Part shown: piece after piece, positions 5,784 through 13,289 of the stretch
How the letters are laid out: each line of letters starts with the position of its first letter
Position numbering within the stretch: the stretch's first letter is position 1
Assembly: GCA_016188625.1 (NCBI GenBank)
Contig: JACPHL010000127.1
Location: 1-17,944 of the forward strand
Origin: Candidatus Rokuibacteriota bacterium
GTDB taxonomy: Bacteria; Methylomirabilota; Methylomirabilia; Rokubacteriales; JACPHL01
Direction of reading: 5' to 3'
Length of the DNA: 17,944 nt
Position numbers and translations under genes: made by a program
The notes under the pieces: model-generated
Database searches by the model: none
What the model saw: the letters and a program-made list of their open reading frames with translations, nothing else
What the model was told of the DNA's origin: nothing

Positions 5784-6653
5784 GTGGGGGCGCCCATCTT
5801 CCGCGGCTACGACCGGGAGGCCCTGGACCGCGAGTACGACAACCGCGGCAAGGTGACGGACTCCGCCGACTACCTCGCCTGGTACCCGCGGGAGAGCGCG
5901 GCGGCCCGCCGGGAGCTCGCCTGCCGCCTCGACGTCCCCTACGGGCCGAGCCCCGCCGAGACCCTCGACCTCTTCCCCGCGCCGGGCGCCTCCCCGGCGC
6001 CGATCCAGGTCTTCATCCACGGCGGCTACTGGCGCGCCCTGGACAAGGCCGACTTCAGCTACGTCGCGCGCGCCTTCCGGCCGGCCGGGGCGGCGACGGT
6101 GGTGATCAACTACGGGCTGATCCCCTCGGTGGACATGGACGAGCTGGTCCGCCAGTGCCGCGCCGCCGTCGCCTGGGTCCACCGGAACGCCCGCTCCTTC
6201 GGCGGCGACCCCGAGCGGATCTTCGTCTCCGGCCACTCCGCCGGCGGGCACCTCGTGGCGATCCTCATGGCGACCGACTGGCCGGCCTTCGCCGGCCTGC
6301 CGGCGGACCTCGTCAAGGGCGGGTGCGGGATCAGCGGCCTCTACGACCTCGAGCCGATCCGCCTCTGCTTCCTGAACGAGACCCTGACGCTGACGCCCGA
6401 GCAGGCTCGGCGCTCGAGCCCGGTCCATCTCGCGCCCACCGGCCCCGGCCCCCTGCTCCTCCCCGTCGGGGGGCTGGAAGGCCCCGAGTACCACCGGCAG
6501 AGCGATGACCTGGCGGCCGCGTGGCGGCGGCACGGCCTCGCCGTGGAGGTGATGGACATGCCCGGCCTCCACCACTTCTCCATCGTCGCCCAGCTCAACG
6601 ACCCCTCGACCGGGCTGAGCCGCGCCGTCCTGCGCCAGATGGACCTCGCCTGA
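5784..6653 (+). CDS. Alpha/beta hydrolase, kynurenine-formamidase-like
   Basis: 289-residue alpha/beta hydrolase. HGGYW (79-83) is the oxyanion-hole motif typical of kynurenine formamidases and related esterases. GHSAGG (150-155) carries the nucleophile S152, and GLHHFS (261-266) carries the catalytic His (H263 or H264). The acidic member probably lies in the VGGLEGPEYHRQSDD segment (228-242). Conserved family blocks are QVFIHGGYWRALDKADFSYV, INYGLIP, and FGGDPERIFVSGHSAGGHL. Arylformamidase removes formate from N-formylkynurenine in tryptophan breakdown, but no other kynurenine-pathway gene is nearby, so a different ester or amide substrate is possible. The start is a GTG at 5784, 16 bases after the OsmC stop, so the two are likely co-transcribed. 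It converges on the mscS-like gene with an 18-base gap. Confidence 0.85.
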   Translation: MGAPIFRGYDREALDREYDNRGKVTDSADYLAWYPRESAAARRELACRLDVPYGPSPAETLDLFPAPGASPAPIQVFIHGGYWRALDKADFSYVARAFRPAGAATVVINYGLIPSVDMDELVRQCRAAVAWVHRNARSFGGDPERIFVSGHSAGGHLVAILMATDWPAFAGLPADLVKGGCGISGLYDLEPIRLCFLNETLTLTPEQARRSSPVHLAPTGPGPLLLPVGGLEGPEYHRQSDDLAAAWRRHGLAVEVMDMPGLHHFSIVAQLNDPSTGLSRAVLRQMDLA

Positions 6654-6671
6654 TCCGCCCCCCCCTCCGCG

Positions 6672-7502
6672 CTAACCCTGCCCGGGCCCTCGGGGCGACC
6701 AGCGGTTGAGGAACTCCCGGAGGACGGCCTGCTCGACGCGGCTCCGCTGCTCCACGGGCACAGGGAGACGGACGACCAGGTGCAGCTCCTCCGGGGTGGG
6801 GAGCTGGACGGCCACGCGGGGCTCGACGGCCAGGGTCTCCAGATACCGGCTCGCGGCCAGGAAGGCCAACCCGCGACGGGCGTCCTCGAGGAACGGCGCG
6901 CACTGCTCCGTCGCGACCGCCAGCAACACCTTCTCGGCCGTCCGCCAGTCGTCGGTCGCCCGCAGGGGCACGGTGAAGACATGCAGCGCGTAGCGCCCGC
7001 CCGGGGTCTCGTTGATCAGGGGTTCGGAGAGGAAGAGGCTGTTGGGGAGCACGATGAACCGCCCGCTCCGCTGCTGGAGCCGTCCGGGGCCGACCTCCAT
7101 GATGGTGGTCGCCAGCAGGGTCTGGTCCACCACCTCGCCGTGCATCCCCTTGATCTCGATCCGGTCGCCGACCGAGAAGGCGCGCGCCCCCATCTTGAAG
7201 AGCGAGCCGGCCAGGCAGAGGAGCAGCTCCTTCGTCGCGATGACCACGGCCACGGCCAGCGCGACCAGGGAGAGGGCGATGGTCCGCAGCTCGGTGGCCC
7301 AGACGACGGTCAGGCCCGCGGCCAGGGTCAGCACGGTGGCGGTGCGGATCTGAACCAGCCACCGCCGGCGTAGCTCCGGCTGGCTGACCTCGGCGACCTT
7401 GAGCAGCCGCACGAGCAAGAGACGGGCCAGCAGGACGAACACCACCCACACGGCCGAGGCGATGCCGTTCCTGACCAGCTCGTTGCTCAGCGACCAGAAC
7501 AT
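6672..7502 (-). CDS. MscS-family mechanosensitive channel-like protein
   Basis: 276-residue membrane protein. Three hydrophobic helices occupy about residues 11-35, 50-72 and 76-100. The third runs into KELLLCLAGSLFKMGARAFSVGDRIEIKG (91-119), the pore-helix and beta-domain junction that defines MscS proteins (the VGDRIEIKG turn is the hallmark). A beta domain (GEVVDQTLLATTIMEV, then IVLPNSLFLSEPLIN) and a C-terminal alpha/beta domain follow. It should sit in the inner membrane and release solutes on hypo-osmotic shock, although many small MscS paralogs have unknown gating. The start ATG at 7502 is backed by GGGAG seven bases upstream on the minus strand. It is divergent from the DinB-like gene and convergent with the hydrolase gene, so it is a single-gene unit. 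Confidence 0.88.
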   Translation of the reverse strand: MFWSLSNELVRNGIASAVWVVFVLLARLLLVRLLKVAEVSQPELRRRWLVQIRTATVLTLAAGLTVVWATELRTIALSLVALAVAVVIATKELLLCLAGSLFKMGARAFSVGDRIEIKGMHGEVVDQTLLATTIMEVGPGRLQQRSGRFIVLPNSLFLSEPLINETPGGRYALHVFTVPLRATDDWRTAEKVLLAVATEQCAPFLEDARRGLAFLAASRYLETLAVEPRVAVQLPTPEELHLVVRLPVPVEQRSRVEQAVLREFLNRWSPRGPGQG

Positions 7503-7602
7503 GCCGTCTCCCGAAAACCATCATTGCGCAGGGGCGCCTGCCGCGTCAACACCGGTTGCCGCCGCCTGGCCCGCCGGCGAGCCCCTGGCGCCGACCCGGG
7601 GG

Positions 7603-7631
7603 TTGACATCCATGCGCTCATCCGGTATGTC
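7603..7631 (+). promoter_or_regulatory. Promoter for the DinB-like/VOC gene pair
   Basis: A perfect -35 TTGACA (7603-7608), a 17-base spacer and TATGTC (7626-7631) as a moderate -10. It leaves a leader of about 60 nt to the ATG at 7697. The remainder of the 194-base divergent gap (7503-7696) holds no gene. Confidence 0.5.
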
Positions 7632-7696
7632 ATGGTTGACCTGCGGGGCGCGCGTCAGAGGCCCCCGAACCTCGCGACCCGGGAGAGAGGGCGTCG

Positions 7697-8167
7697 ATGG
7701 CCGTCGATCGCTCGTACATCGCCCAGAACGCGGCCCAGCGCGAGCGGCTCCGGGCGCTCGTCGATCGGCTCACCGACGAGGAGCTGCGCCGCCCTCTCAG
7801 CGCGGGCTGGACGATCGCCGGCGTGCTGGCGCACGTGGCGTTCTGGGATCAGCGTGTCCTCGTGCTCCTTCAGCGCTGGGAGCGCGACGGGAGCGGGTCG
7901 GCCCCGCCCCCCATCAATCCCGAAGACATCGACTGGATCAACGACACGGCCAAGGCGCTCTGCCTCGCGCTCCCTTCTCGCGCCGCGGCCGAGCTCGCGC
8001 TCGCCACCGCGGAGGCGGTCGATCGGAAGGTGGCCGCCCTGCCCGACCACCTGCTCGCCGCGAATGCCGCGGCCGGGTCCCCCATCAACCTCCGCCGCGC
8101 GGCGCACCGGCGGGAGCACCTGGACGAGATCGAGCGCGCGCTGGGGGGCGAGGAGCGACGGGGATGA
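7697..8167 (+). CDS. DinB/YfiT-like metal-dependent four-helix protein
   Basis: 156-residue protein of the DinB/maleylpyruvate-isomerase-like superfamily, four-helix bundles that bind a divalent metal with three histidines and often act as thiol-dependent transferases or isomerases. Seen: AGWTIAGVLAHVAFWDQRVL (36-55) with H46, and near the C-terminus HRREHLDEIERAL with H137 and H141. The H46 plus H137-x3-H141 pattern is the family triad. Helical N-terminus QRERLRALVDRLTDEELRRP fits. The specific thiol cofactor and substrate are unknown. The start has GGGAGAGAGGG upstream at good spacing. Its stop overlaps the start of the VOC gene (ATGA), so the two are translationally coupled and probably work in the same process. 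Confidence 0.82.
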   Translation: MAVDRSYIAQNAAQRERLRALVDRLTDEELRRPLSAGWTIAGVLAHVAFWDQRVLVLLQRWERDGSGSAPPPINPEDIDWINDTAKALCLALPSRAAAELALATAEAVDRKVAALPDHLLAANAAAGSPINLRRAAHRREHLDEIERALGGEERRG

Positions 8168-8613
8168 AGGCCAGGGAACTGGGCCACGTCGTGCTCTACG
8201 TCCGGGACATCGAGCGCTCGCTCCGGTTCTACCGGGACCTCCTCGGGTTCAGGGAGGTCGGCCGCGTGTTCGACGGCCGCGCGGCGGCGCTCACGGCGGG
8301 CCGCACCCACCACGAGATCCTCCTCATCGAGGTCGGGCCGGACGCGGCGCCCATGCCGCCCCACCCGCGCGTCGGCCTCTACCACATCGGGGTGAAGGTC
8401 GGGGACAGCCTGGACGAGCTCCGCGCGGCTTACCGGGAGCTCGTGGAGGCCGGCGTCCGGATCGTGGGGGCCTCCGACCACACGGTCAGCCAGAGCCTCT
8501 ACGTCCTCGACCCCGATGGGCACGAGGTCGAGGTCTACGTGGACGCGGACCCGTCCATCTGGCGCGACGACCCCGGGGCCGTGCTCGCGCCGATCAAGCC
8601 GCTCCGGCTCTGA
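8164..8613 (+). CDS. VOC-family (glyoxalase/extradiol dioxygenase fold) protein
   Basis: 149-residue vicinal-oxygen-chelate protein with two beta-alpha-beta-beta-beta modules. The first module is ELGHVVLYVRDIERSLRFYRDLLGF (5-29). The second starts at GLYHIGVKVGDSLDELRAAY (71-90) and ends with SLYVLDPDGHEVEVYVD (111-127). H8, H74 and E123 fall where these enzymes bind a divalent metal (two His, one Glu). This family includes glyoxalase I, ring-cleavage dioxygenases and fosfomycin-type resistance enzymes. The sequence does not tell them apart, although the compact length and DPDGHEVEVY ending are common in catechol-2,3-dioxygenase-like members. It overlaps the DinB-like stop by four bases and is the last gene of that pair. 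The next gene begins 192 bases further on. Confidence 0.86.
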   Translation: MKARELGHVVLYVRDIERSLRFYRDLLGFREVGRVFDGRAAALTAGRTHHEILLIEVGPDAAPMPPHPRVGLYHIGVKVGDSLDELRAAYRELVEAGVRIVGASDHTVSQSLYVLDPDGHEVEVYVDADPSIWRDDPGAVLAPIKPLRL

Positions 8614-8770
8614 GGCCGAGGACGGCCCGAGGGCTTCCCCGCCGTCCGGGCCCGCGTCCTCGGACCACCTCGCGGAACCCCCACATGCAGCTCGACCAGC
8701 AGCCCGGGGACCTGCCGTCCGCGAGGAGCTGGCCCGGCGGACGGGCACCCGGTGGGTGAACGCTCCGCGC

Positions 8771-8799
8771 TTGCCCTTGAGTGAGGTTTCCGCTACGCT
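8771..8799 (+). promoter_or_regulatory. Possible promoter giving a leaderless ATPase transcript
   Basis: TTGCCC (8771-8776), a 17-base spacer, TACGCT (8794-8799), then the GTG start only six bases later at 8806. No Shine-Dalgarno is present. Transcription from here would begin at or next to the start codon. Box matches are modest. Confidence 0.35.
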
Positions 8800-8805
8800 C
8801 GCCCT

Positions 8806-10372
8806 GTGGGAGAGACCCGCGTCGATCTGCTGCACCTCCTGGAAGACCTCCGCGACGCGTACCCCGGCGCCGCCGAGGAGACCATCCTCGCCGAGATCGT
8901 CGCCAACTCCCTGGACTCCGGGGCAACCACCATCGCGATCATCACGGATCCTGCCGGCTCCACGCTGACGATCGTGGATGACGGGGCGGGGATGCGGCGG
9001 CGCGAACTCGCGCGCTACCACGATCTTGCGGCCACGGCCAAGGTTCGGGGGAAGGGCATCGGCTTCGCAGGGGTGGGGATCAAGATCGGCCTGCTCGTCT
9101 CCGAGGAGGTGCTAACCGAGGCCCGGCGCGGCAAGCACCACATCTCCACGGTCTGGCACCTCGCCTCGCGCCACCGGGCGCCTTGGAAATGGGTCCCTTC
9201 TCCTGGACTCGTCACCGGCCACGGGACGGCCGTCCAGCTCCGGCTCAGGAAATCCCCTCTCCCCCCTGCTGGATCCCGGCTTCATCGAGGGGGCGCTGCG
9301 GCGCCACTTCCAGCCGCTCCTGGATCCCGCCCTGACGGAGATCCTCGTCACGCACTACCCGCGCGGCGTCCGCTTTGTCGTGAACGACCGGCCCCTTCCA
9401 CCCGAGACCTGGGAAGCTGCCGAGCGCGCGCTGATCACCGTGCGCCTGGCGCGCAAGCGCAGGCCCGTGGCGCTCGGTTACCTGGTCCGCGACGCCCTGC
9501 CGTTGCCGGAAGAGCGCCTCGGCCTGGCGATCAGCACCTTCGGCAAGATCATCAAGCGCGGGTGGGACTGGCTCGGGATCACGCCGTCGTCCCCCGACCG
9601 CGTCGGCGGGCTGATAGAAGCCCCGGCCCTGGCGCAGGCCCTCACGCTCAGCAAGGCCGACTTCATCCGCGTCGGGGCGCGGGGCGCGATCTACCTCGCC
9701 TACCGGAAGGCGATCCAGGAGGCCGTTGCGCGGCAGCTCGCCATCTGGGGCGATCTCCACGAGGCGGCCGCGTCGTCCCGGCGGCGCGGGACCCGGCCCC
9801 TCGAGCGGGATCTGGAGGCGGTCCTGCTGGATCTCGCCGATCAGTTCCCACTGCTGGCCACGCTCGTCGAGCGTCGCGCGGGCGGCCAGCGAAGCCTGCC
9901 GATAGGCGGAGGACCGGTCCCGCCGAACCGCGGTGAACTTTCGAGAGTGCCGTTCGGGCCGGCGACCGGACCGGCGCGCGAGGCGCCAGCCGAAGGGGAG
10001 CATCGTGAAGAGCCCGAGGCGCCGGCCCCTGACGCGCCGGAGCGGTTGCCGCCGGCTCCGCCGAGCGTCGAGGTCCCGGCGGCGCGCGCCTCGCGCCGGC
10101 CGGCGCGCTACGGTCTGAAGGTCCAGTTCGAGCAGCGCCCCGGCGATTCGGAGCTCGCCCGGCTCGTCGAAACGACGGTGTGGATCAACGAGGCGCACCC
10201 GGCATGCCGTCGGGCCGTCGCGTCCAGGTCGGAGGGGTATCACATCGCGGTCGCGACCGCCATGGCCCTCGCGCCGCTGGCGGTCGAGCCGGACAAGGAG
10301 CACGCGTTTGTCACGGCGTTTCTCGCGAGCTGGGGGGCCAAGATCGACCGGCGTAAAGGCCGGCGGTCGTGA
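8806..10372 (+). pseudogene. GHKL-type ATPase (MutL/HSP90/histidine-kinase-like), frameshifted
   Basis: ATP-binding protein of the GHKL superfamily, about 521 residues when repaired. N box ILAEIVANSLDSGA with E30 and N34; G1 box DDGAGM (58-63); G2 box GKGIGFAGVGIKIGL (83-97). The first frame runs to about 9250 (TAVQLRLRK) and then loses sense. The next frame continues with PLLDPGFIEGALRRHFQPLLDP, VVNDRPLPPETW and on to the stop at 10372. Dropping one A from AAA at 9250-9252 restores the natural reading RLRNPLSPLLDPGF, so a single-base insertion is the simplest cause. The C-terminal half has a Pro/Ala-rich linker (about 370-430 of the repaired chain) and a conserved tail (LVETTVWINEAHPACRRA). 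Role unknown; such proteins are often found in restriction, repair or unassigned loci. It may be a true pseudogene or a sequence error. Confidence 0.72.
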
Positions 10373-10458
10373 CAGGCGCGGGACGTGCGCTTCAGGGTGG
10401 GCGCCGCGTGGCAACCTTCGCGCCGCCGACCCCGGCCCGAGCGAGGCCAGGGCGGAAT

Positions 10459-10476
10459 CCCCGGGCCCGTCCGGGG
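10459..10476 (+). repeat. Hairpin in the leader of the Sec peroxiredoxin gene
   Basis: CCCCGG (10459-10464), loop GCCCGT, CCGGGG (10471-10476), 19 bases ahead of the ribosome binding site GGGAGG (10496-10501). The 135-base gap shows no gene. Role unknown. Confidence 0.3.
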
Positions 10477-10507
10477 CATCCAAACGAGCAGCGAAGGGAG
10501 GTGTGAC

Positions 10508-11161
10508 ATGACCCTGAAGGAACGGCTCGACAAGCTGAAGGAGGCCTCGAGGGGTCGCGTCCCCGAAGAGATCCACACCGTGATGGAGCGGGCGGTCGAG
10601 GACCTCCGCCGGTCCGGCATCCGCGACCGGGTCAAGAAGCCGGGCGACAAGGCCCCCGAGTTCAGCCTGCCCGACCCCGACGGGCGGCTGGTGAGCTCGA
10701 GGGACCTCCTGGCCCAGGGGCCGCTGGTCGTGACCTTCTACCGGGGCAAATGGTGACCGTACTGCAATGCAGAGCTGGCAGCTCTGCAGGAGGCGCTGCT
10801 CGAGATCCGGGCCACCGGGGCCGGCCTCGTCGCCATCTCCCCTCAGCTCCCCGAGCACAGCCGCGAGATCGCCGAGCGGCATAAGATCGCGTTCCCGGTC
10901 CTGAGCGACCGCGGGAACCAGGTCGCCCGCCAGTTCGGGCTCGTGTTCCAGGTCAGCGACGCGGTGAAGGCGATCTACCGGGAGAAGTTCAAGATCGACC
11001 TCGCCGCCGTCAACGGTGATGACTCCTGGACCCTCCCCATGCCCGGCCGCTTCGTGATCGACCAGACCGGGACGATCCGCGCCGCCGAGAGCGACCCCGA
11101 CTACACGCACCGGCCGGAGCCGGCGGCCACGGTGGAGGCGCTCCGCACGTTGGGTGGCTAG
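10508..11161 (+). CDS. Selenocysteine-containing peroxiredoxin-like (AhpC/TSA) protein (UGA at 10754-10756 read as Sec83)
   Basis: Thioredoxin-fold peroxidase of the AhpC/TSA peroxiredoxin-like family, 217 residues with Sec. N-terminal helix LKERLDKLKEASRGRVPEE, then GDKAPEFSLPDPDGRLVSS, then GPLVVTFYRGKW immediately before the TGA at 10754-10756. The same frame continues as PYCNAELAALQ. The family motif is FYRGxWCPYC, so the active site reads U83-P-Y-C86, a UxxC redox pair. The rest is normal for the family: GLVAISPQLPEHSREIAE, FPVLSDRGNQVARQFGLVF, and PGRFVIDQTGTIRAAESDPDYTHRPEP. Peroxide reduction using a selenol should be fast and could draw on thioredoxin-like donors (inference). The ATG at 10508 has GGGAGG six bases upstream. 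A longer same-frame reading back to 10385 has no support. A 9-bp perfect hairpin sits at SECIS distance. Confidence 0.93.
10768..10788 (+). promoter_or_regulatory. Putative bacterial SECIS hairpin for the peroxiredoxin-like gene
   Basis: TGCAGAGCT (10768-10776) pairs perfectly over 9 bp with AGCTCTGCA (10780-10788) around the loop GGC. The loop starts 21 nt after the TGA (20 nt intervene) and opens with GG, matching the bacterial SECIS preference for G at the loop start. Confidence 0.8.
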
Positions 11162-11176
11162 CGGTTCGGTGAAGGC

Positions 11177-11221
11177 GGGCGGGCCCCCCACCTGAGCCCC
11201 CTCAGAGGGCTCGCCCCGCCC
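11177..11221 (+). terminator. Possible terminator structure after the Sec peroxiredoxin
   Basis: An inner stem GAGCCC (11194-11199) / GGGCTC (11207-11212) lies inside outer pairing of GGGCGGGC (11177-11184) with GCCCCGCCC (11213-11221, one bulged C). No adjacent T-run; a T-run appears only at about 11258-11263. Confidence 0.4.
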
Positions 11222-11288
11222 TGTCCGGGCACTTCCCGACTTCATACATCTTGGGCATTTTTTCTATCATCCTACAGGATCTTGTGTC

Positions 11289-11317
11289 TTGACTGCTCAT
11301 CATGTGATAAGTATACA
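11289..11317 (+). promoter_or_regulatory. Promoter of the imuA-imuB-dnaE2 cassette
   Basis: TTGACT (11289-11294), a 17-base spacer and TATACA (11312-11317), in a stretch far richer in A and T than its surroundings. The expected start point (about 11324) is almost on the ATG at 11326, implying a leaderless message. Confidence 0.6.
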
Positions 11318-11319
11318 TG
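11301..11319 (+). promoter_or_regulatory. Candidate operator overlapping the imuA promoter
   Basis: Inverted repeat CATGT (11301-11305), nine-base spacer, ACATG (11315-11319), covering the -10 box. A second dyad, ATCCT-AC-AGGAT, lies at 11269-11280 upstream of the -35. imuA-imuB-dnaE2 cassettes are commonly LexA-controlled, so a LexA-type repressor is a fair guess, but neither dyad is a LexA box I recognise. Confidence 0.35.
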
Positions 11320-11325
11320 GGAATC

Positions 11326-11928
11326 ATGCCCTGGGCCGCCCCTGAGGCTCTAGAGTGGGTAGCCAGGCCGTCGGAGCACTGGATCCTTCCCGCGCTGGCC
11401 GGACGCCTGGTCGAGGTGTCGGGGATGGGGGCCGCGGGCTCGCTCACGCTCGCCTTCGGGCTCGTGCTGGACGCCCAGCGCCGTGGCGAGCCGGTGGCCT
11501 GGGTCACCCCCGCGGCGAGCAGTTTCTACCCTCCCGACGCTGCGGACGGTGGCATCGATCTCGACGCCCTGGTCGTCATCCGGGTCCCTGACCCGCGGGC
11601 CGGAGCGCGGGCGGTGGATCGGCTCGCGCGCTCGGGGGCGTTCGGGCTGATCGTCCTCGACCTCGGCGAGGCCGGAGCCCTCCCCACCCCTCTCCAAGCG
11701 CGTCTCCTGGGGCTCGCGCAAAGGCACTCCACCGCCATCGTCTGCCTGACGGCCAAGAGGGACATGGCCCCATCGCTGGGATCGCTCATCTCCCTGCGCG
11801 TGCACACCCGGCGAACGAGGGGCACCGACGAGCGGTTCAGGTGCGCGCTCACCGTCCTCAAGGACAAACGCCGGGGACCGACCTGGGCGCACGCGGAGGC
11901 GTGCCGTGGACCGGCTGGCCTGTGCTAG
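11326..11928 (+). CDS. imuA: ImuA-like RecA-fold protein of the mutagenesis cassette
   Basis: 200-residue protein with the position and fold of ImuA (SulA/RecA-like), which with ImuB helps DnaE2 carry out error-prone synthesis across DNA damage. Seen: a RecA-like start, [20 protein letters not shown], in which the Walker A equivalent (about 32-40) lacks the Lys, so ATP binding is doubtful. Further along are [17 protein letters not shown], a Walker-B-like hydrophobic strand [15 protein letters not shown] (about 103-117), and [18 protein letters not shown]. The ATG at 11317 lies inside the predicted -10 box, so the ATG nine bases later is preferred. No good Shine-Dalgarno precedes either. The 3' end overlaps imuB by 23 bases. 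The assignment rests mainly on context plus fold; similarity is weak in this family. Confidence 0.75.
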   Translation: MPWAAPEALEWVARPSEHWILPALAGRLVEVSGMGAAGSLTLAFGLVLDAQRRGEPVAWVTPAASSFYPPDAADGGIDLDALVVIRVPDPRAGARAVDRLARSGAFGLIVLDLGEAGALPTPLQARLLGLAQRHSTAIVCLTAKRDMAPSLGSLISLRVHTRRTRGTDERFRCALTVLKDKRRGPTWAHAEACRGPAGLC

Positions 11929-13289
11929 CGTCCCGGCGTTTCCCCTCCAGCTGCTGCTGCGGCGCCATCCGGAGTGGACGGCCCATCCCGTGGCCGTGGT
12001 CGCCGAGGAGACCCCCCGGGGCCTCATCCTCTGGGTGAACGAGACGGCCCGGCGGAGAGGCGTGCGCCCGGGCCTCCGCTACGCCGCTGGCCTGTCGCTG
12101 GCGACCGCGCTGCGCGCCGGGGTGGTCCCCCCGGCCGAGATCGCCGAGGGGATCGCCGCGCTCGCAGAGCAGCTGAGGCGCTTCACCCCCGATGTCGAAC
12201 CCTCCTCCGAGGAGCCGGGCGTCTTCTGGCTGAGCGTGACCGGGCTGCACCGGCTCTACCCCTCCCTGGACCGGTGGGCGCGGGCGGTGGCGGCCGACCT
12301 CGGGAGGGGAGGCTTCCGCGCCGGCGTGGTCGTGGGCTTCACGCGCTTCGGCACCTCCGCGGTCACCCAGATCCGGCAGGGCCCGGTGGTGCCGGGGAAC
12401 CCGGACGGTCGGGGCGCTGCTGCGCCTGCCGGCCGGTGGGCTGCTCGACCGCTTCGGGCCGCGCGTCTACCGCCTGCACCGGCTGGCCGCGGGCGGGCTG
12501 TGGGCGCCCCTCCAGCCGCATCCGGCCGAAGACCCGATCCAACGATGCCTCGTGCTCGACGAGCCCGCGACCACCGTCACGCACCTGCTCTTCTGCATCA
12601 AGCACCTCCTCCATCCCCTGCTGGCGGCGCTCGAGATCCGGGAGGAGCTGCTCGCCGAGCTGGCCCTTTACCTCCGGCTCGACGGGACGGAATGGCGCGA
12701 GGAGCGCGTCCGGCCGGCCGCGCCCACCCGGGATGCGAGGCAGGTGCTCGACCTCGTGCGGCTGCGCCTGGAGGCCGCGATGCTGCCCGCCGGGGTGGTC
12801 GAGATCGAGGCGACGGCGCGCGGGGTGCGCGCGGTGGGGGAGCAGCTCCAGCTCTTCACCGAGCGGCCGCAGCGCGACCTCGCCGCGGCCCACCAGGCCT
12901 TGGCCCGTATCCGGGCCGAGTTTGGCGACGACGCGGTGGTGCGCGCGCGTCTCACCGACGGGCATCTGCCCGAGGCCCGCTTCGCGTGGGAGCCGCTCGA
13001 GCAGGTCGCGCTCCCCCACCCGCGGGAGGGGGCGCCGAGGCCCCTGGTGCGCCGGATCCTCGCGGCGCCACTGCCCCTCCCCTCGTGGCGATGCCCAGCC
13101 CCAGAGGGCGGGCAGCGGACCCCCGGGTCGGTCACCCGCCTCCACGGGCCGTACGTCATCTCCGGCGGATGGTGGCGGGACGGGACGGAGCGCGAGTACT
13201 ACTTCGCCGAGACCCGGGACGGCGAGCTCCTGTGGGTCTACTACGACCGCAGCCGTCGGCGATGGTGCCTCCAGGGGCGGGTCGAGTAG
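11906..13289 (+). pseudogene. imuB: ImuB-like Y-family polymerase homolog, frameshifted with internal deletion
   Basis: ImuB is a catalytically inactive Y-family polymerase relative that bridges ImuA, DnaE2 and the sliding clamp. The GTG start at 11906 is backed by GGAGG. The first frame encodes [39 protein letters not shown] and [15 protein letters not shown] (up to about 12365). From about 12402 the sense continues in another frame: [58 protein letters not shown], and the family tail [17 protein letters not shown] ending at 13289. Only about 13 residues separate the two blocks where homologs have roughly 40-45, so about 30 residues are missing as well as the frame. The first frame happens to stay open into dnaE2, which would mislead a gene caller into one fused protein. 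It is either a real lesion or an assembly fault. Confidence 0.8.

Noticed and set aside
10385-10507. N-terminal extension of the Sec peroxiredoxin
   Set aside because: The residues are Arg/Pro-rich and unlike the family, and a strong GGAGG site lies directly before the ATG at 10508.
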